Shown: positions 60,493-64,000 of the stretch, one piece after another
Numbering within the stretch: the first letter of the stretch is position 1
Layout of the letters: every line of letters starts with the position of its first letter
From: Entamoeba invadens IP1
Taxonomy: Eukaryota; Evosea; Mastigamoebida; Endamoebidae
DNA: 64,000 bases
Reading direction: 5' to 3'
NCBI RefSeq assembly: GCF_000330505.1
Contig: NW_004443556.1
Location: 121,553 to 185,552, forward strand
The notes under the pieces: generated by a model
Told to the model about the DNA's origin: nothing
Database searches by the model: none
What the model saw: only the letters and a program-made list of their open reading frames with translations
Program-made: the position numbers and the translations under genes

Positions 60493-61035
60493 ATGTCAAT
60501 GCAGAGCACATATTTTGTTATTATTGGAGGGAATGACCGATTGTTGTATGAATATCCCAAAGAAAGTTCGATGAAGTATGCATCAGATAACGAGTATGTG
60601 TTAAACCAATTTGTGATCTTGTCTGCACTTGATTTTATCGAAGAGAAAAAGAAAAGTTCGTCTAAAATGTATTTCAAAACGATTGACGTCTACGGCTCAC
60701 ATCATCTCTCTGCCTTTGTTACCGCCGGCAGTTTGTTTTATCAATTCAATCATATTAAGAGAATAAAATAGTAAAATTATTATTACTTTTACTAATTAGA
60801 ATTGACATCAGAAGAATAAGAAATTATTAGAAATGGGAAGTATTTATTCTTAGATGTGAAATTCATTTTGATGAGTTCTGCAAAAACGGATGAAACAAAA
60901 GCGTTTTTCAATGCGGTGTATGAGCTTTATGTTAAAATAGTCTTAAATCCGTTCTACGAATTGCAATCGCCGATCGAGTCGGACACACTCACAGAAAAGA
61001 TTCAAGTGCTCCTCAAGACGAACAAACTGGAGTGA
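60493..61035 (+). CDS. TRAPPC2: TRAPP subunit 2 / sedlin (TRAPPC2, Trs20), one intron
   Basis: Exon 1 60493-60730, intron 60731-60853 (GTTTGTTTTA...TTCTTAG, 123 nt), exon 2 60854-61035; phase 1, 139 residues (human sedlin 140). Exon 1 has YFVIIGGNDRLLYEYP, LNQFVILSALDFIEE and MYFKTIDVYG..HLSAFVTAG; exon 2 completes NVKFILMSSAK, AFFNAVYELYVKIVLNPFYE and the closing helix IQVLLKTNK. The longin-fold subunit belongs to the TRAPP tethering complex (ER-Golgi Rab1 exchange and autophagy). The splice restores the conserved strand FVTAG-x-x-xFI, so confidence is high although exon 2 alone has no long reading frame of its own. Confidence 0.93.
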
Positions 61036-61207
61036 TGTTATTAGTTTATTTTATTAAACTAATAAGATTCATAAGTATTAGTTTAATTATGATTTAACTT
61101 CTATTCTTTCCATTGCAGGTGGTTGTATCTTTTTGTTATACTTTTACTATTCAAATAGTATCAACAAGGAACACCTAACAGATATGAATTACAAAGTACT
61201 TTTCAAA

Positions 61208-62052
61208 CTATCTAAAGCCCCCTGGAAAGATTTGGAAGGTACACATTTGAGGAAGGAAAAATGAAGGAGATTGGACGACTGCGGTTAAGTCTTTGTTAAG
61301 TGGTTGACAAAGGAAGATGAAATACTTAAAAAATGAAGAGAAATGAATCCCACAAGACCTGACGAAACACAACTTTAAGTCGGGAGTGGGGTTGAAAGTA
61401 GAAGAGAAGTAATTTGTGTTGATCTGCTTTGATGTGATGTTGTTCACGACGAGAACAAGTGCGTGGTGTGATCGACAATACGTTGCGAGTGCCGTCATGA
61501 CGGTAGTCATTGCTGAGAAGCGATAAGTCTCTTCTGTTTGTTTCATGAAAATTGGAAATGAGTCGATGATAATAACATTAGGAGGGGAATGTAGCAGATC
61601 TAATGACAATATAGAGGCCGAAAGCGTGAGGAGGGAATGTGGTCGAGAAATTTCAATTTTCGAGAGAATTGAGTCTTGAGTGACTTCGTCAGGAAATGAC
61701 TTGACTAAACATTCTGAGATCTCTGTGACCCTTTTTAATGATAAATTGTAACCACTGTCATAATAATGGACAACACCATTACACCCACCCAAAGAAATTG
61801 GTAATGTTGCATTGCAAGCTACTTGCATACTTCGTGTCAAACTCTTTCATGTGTTCAATAACAAACAAACCAGAGCTGTGATTTTCCAATTCCAGGAAAC
61901 CCAACAATTTGTATCATTTGTCCGAATTCTAAACCACCCTGAAGTATCCTGTCAAGATCTTCATTGAAAGTTGGAACATTTTTAATTTGTAATGTGCGCG
62001 TTTTCTCAAAGATGTCACTTAGTGTTTCTGTCTTCTTTTGGTCTTCTTCCAT
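61208..62052 (-). CDS. RAD51C-like RecA-family recombinase paralogue, one intron
   Basis: Start at the ATG 62052 (the frame opens upstream only with TTG). Exon 1 62052-61871, intron 61870-61830 (GTTTGTTTGTT...CACGAAG, 41 nt), exon 2 61829-61208; phase 2, 267 residues. The join makes GKSQLC-MQVACNATLP, continuing Walker A (GFPGIGKS) exactly as in RAD51C (GKTQLCMQLA). Walker B is NVIIIDS; LVVNNITSK matches the ILTNQMTTK motif; the end FQIFPGGFR matches FQIKPQGFR. RAD51C acts in homologous recombination as part of paralogue complexes. The N-terminal helical domain is short, and the Ser-Trp-Gly-His motif reads SCG-IH. Confidence 0.85.
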
Positions 62053-62241
62053 TGGTATTTTAATTGAATAAATTGTTTTTAATATATTCAACTTTTAATA
62101 AAGTATTAAATTAAATCATATAAGACTTTAATAATTAAATTAATTAATAAAATCTATTAGTATAATTTAATTATATATAGATATTTTGAAATAATACTTT
62201 TAACAATAACCTACTAAACATACTTATTTGCTCTATAAGAG

Positions 62242-63135
62242 ATGTATGAAATCCTTGTGTTGTTTGTGCTCCTTATTTTAATACTCGTCGCCATTTACTT
62301 TTTAAGGAAGGCGATGAGATATACAACAGATAAAGTACGCAAGAACAATAAAGTCCAAAAGAAAACATATAAAAGGAAAGTAGGGTTTCGCACCACAAGG
62401 AAAAACATTCAGAAAGCTTTTAGTAAATATTTACTTCCTTTGCTTATTGAGACAAAAAATCTGAAGTTTAAGAAATTTGCAATCATTGACAAAATTAAGG
62501 CAAAAGGGGACATTACAGAGGATGTCAAAGTGTATAACGAGACAGTCTCACAATTGCGAAAAAAAAGAAATAAAGCGGCAAATAAAGTTTTCAAAGTTGC
62601 GAACGAGTCGATCAAATATATCAATGTAATGGATTTGCATGGTCTCTTAGTTTCAGACGCTATTCAAATAGCGGTGACAAAGCTCCGGATGCTTCAAACC
62701 AATCCAAAAGTGAAAGTTGTTACATTTAGTTGTGGTGTCGGCAAACACAATAGTATTGGAGTTTCAATGATATTAAAGTCACTCGTAAGGTACTTGATCA
62801 ATAACGGAGTTCCTTTCTATAAGAACGTTAATAATGGCTTTGTGAGTGTGCAAATAGCAAAGTATGAGGGGACATTCCCAACAAAAGAAACTATAAGGAA
62901 AATTACACCAGACTATATAGAGAAGCTGAAAAGTCGATTCGTAGAAGAAGAGTCTGAAGACAATGAAGAAGATGTCGACTATGGGCAAAGTGATGATGAA
63001 TATGAATTGGCGTTGGAAGGTGTCGATGACAAAGTGGAGAAGAATGAGAACGAAGAAATGAACGAGGAAGAAAACAACAAATTTGGTGAAGATGTTGACA
63101 CTGATAACCTCGAAGATGGTTACACATTTTCTTGA
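62242..63135 (+). CDS. Membrane-anchored Smr-domain protein, 297 aa
   Basis: N-terminal membrane helix (ILVLFVLLILILVAIYFL, residues 4-21) followed by a strongly basic cytoplasmic stretch (KKTYKRKVGFRTTRK). Residues ~127-205 form an Smr domain: VMDLHGLLVSDAIQIAV (DLHG at 131-134), VVTFSCGVGKHNS (the GxG loop, usually GKGxHS) and LVRYLINNGVPFYKNVNNGFVSVQI. Smr domains are endonuclease-like and act in ribosome rescue/no-go decay (NONU-1, Cue2) or mismatch repair; a membrane-tethered form would cut RNA at a membrane, for example on ER-bound ribosomes (inference). The acidic C-terminal ~70 residues (EEESEDNEEDVDYG...) are disordered. Confidence 0.85.
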   Translation: MYEILVLFVLLILILVAIYFLRKAMRYTTDKVRKNNKVQKKTYKRKVGFRTTRKNIQKAFSKYLLPLLIETKNLKFKKFAIIDKIKAKGDITEDVKVYNETVSQLRKKRNKAANKVFKVANESIKYINVMDLHGLLVSDAIQIAVTKLRMLQTNPKVKVVTFSCGVGKHNSIGVSMILKSLVRYLINNGVPFYKNVNNGFVSVQIAKYEGTFPTKETIRKITPDYIEKLKSRFVEEESEDNEEDVDYGQSDDEYELALEGVDDKVEKNENEEMNEEENNKFGEDVDTDNLEDGYTFS

Positions 63136-64000
63136 ATGTTTTTTAAATTGTTTGAATTTTGAGTTTTTAAATACAACAACAATGATTTTTATTTTGGTGC
63201 AATTTAACTGCCAGAGAAAACAATTGAATGTTTTTTCGTGGTTTTGATTTGAAAAAGTTGTGTTGAGAAATAAAAACAGAAGCAAAGAATCCATGGAATA
63301 CTAATTTGTCAATAGTATAAATAATAAATGGATTGAGACTATTTTTAGTTTACAAATCAAATGTTTTGACCTCTTACGAAATTTGTTTCGAAAATGTTGT
63401 TATAAAAAATTTCACGTTGATTCCAAATGAAAACTTTTATATACCATTACGTTTGTCATAATTTCTAGTTCAAAACATAACATTATATGTTCATTGTCAT
63501 GATTTTAATTTATTGTTTTCAAAATGTTTTCACACAACTAATGAAACAGTAAACAATAAAAGATTATAAAAACATTTATAAAATAATTATAATGATTATT
63601 CAAATAAGCACAGTTTGTGTTTGTCAAATGGAGTTAATTAATTAATTAAAACTTCAAACATAAACTTTGTCTTTATATCAAAAATATTTATTGTAAAAAC
63701 ACATTTTTTTCAAATTAAAATTTTCTTGTTATCGAAAAAATACGAAAACATGTAAATTATTACAAATTAAACTATCCTTTATATTTAAAATTTATAATGA
63801 ATTAGTTTTTCATTATTTTAAAGTGGTTTTATAATAGTTTTCAGATTTCCTTATTCTTTAAAAATATAATTATGACATTGTTTTAATTATTTTTATCATT
63901 TGTTTTAGTTGATAAAGAATGCCGTTTTATGTGGATAACATTCCATATTACAAAAGTATAATTTGATTTTGGTCGTTTATCTTTGTAATAACTTCACTTC
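63136..64000. other. AT-rich intergenic sequence to the window end
   Basis: No gene or paired repeat recognised in the last ~0.86 kb. Confidence 0.5.

Noticed and set aside
1..64000. tRNA or rRNA genes
   Set aside because: No cloverleaf-like GC-rich segments or recognisable rRNA blocks were seen in the spacers; a tRNAscan run would settle it.

Overview
The window reads as a nuclear contig of an Entamoeba-type amoeba, most like E. invadens (inference). Evidence: compact, mostly single-exon protein genes with clearly higher GC than the very AT-rich spacers; short introns, most beginning GTTTGT; a transmembrane kinase with a CXXC-rich ectodomain and an MSP-like juxtamembrane domain (an Entamoeba TMK hallmark); a BspA-like leucine-rich-repeat protein; and many TA-flanked non-autonomous DNA transposons. 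I saw no rRNA, tRNA, CRISPR or bacterial operon structure.

Layout. 1-2.5 kb: a foldback element and a TA-flanked MITE. 2.5-12.8 kb: an unknown protein, a short VPS13-like bridge protein, CCT-eta chaperonin, a PIAS/Siz SUMO ligase, a Dcn1-like cullin neddylation factor and a Rho-type GTPase. 14.2-25.5 kb: a spliced TMK receptor kinase, an unknown protein with a possibly domesticated transposase-like N-terminus, an unknown protein, an NBR1-like PB1+FW protein and a small surface protein. 25.9-30.5 kb: two small intron-containing genes, an FHA/BRCT protein and a nest of one MITE inside another. 30.5-40.2 kb: a membrane protein, RTF2 between two AT microsatellites, a 44-residue membrane microprotein, the mRNA cap methyltransferase, a spliced SANT protein, a charged protein, threonine dehydratase, a stand-alone RNase-H hybrid-binding domain protein and a Rab/Ras-like GTPase. 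41-52.6 kb: a spliced coiled protein, an LRR protein, several hypotheticals, a type I membrane protein, a phosphate transporter and a three-exon cysteine-rich secreted protein. 52.7-63.1 kb: spliced NPRL3, carnosine/histidine N-methyltransferase, a 1464-residue tail-anchored CH-domain coiled-coil protein, spliced TRAPPC2 (sedlin), spliced RAD51C-like recombinase and a membrane-linked Smr protein.

There is no operon logic; neighbouring genes belong to different pathways (proteostasis, SUMO/NEDD8, genome maintenance, TOR/autophagy, trafficking, signalling). The main added value here is the reconstruction of eight split genes across nine-plus introns by phase and family continuity, correction of several starts that otherwise fall on non-ATG codons, and a catalogue of nine inverted-repeat mobile elements. 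The least-described items are the 1230-residue protein with six Asn-centred VAB-like modules, the FHA/BRCT protein, and the 732-residue protein with a DDE-like N-terminus.
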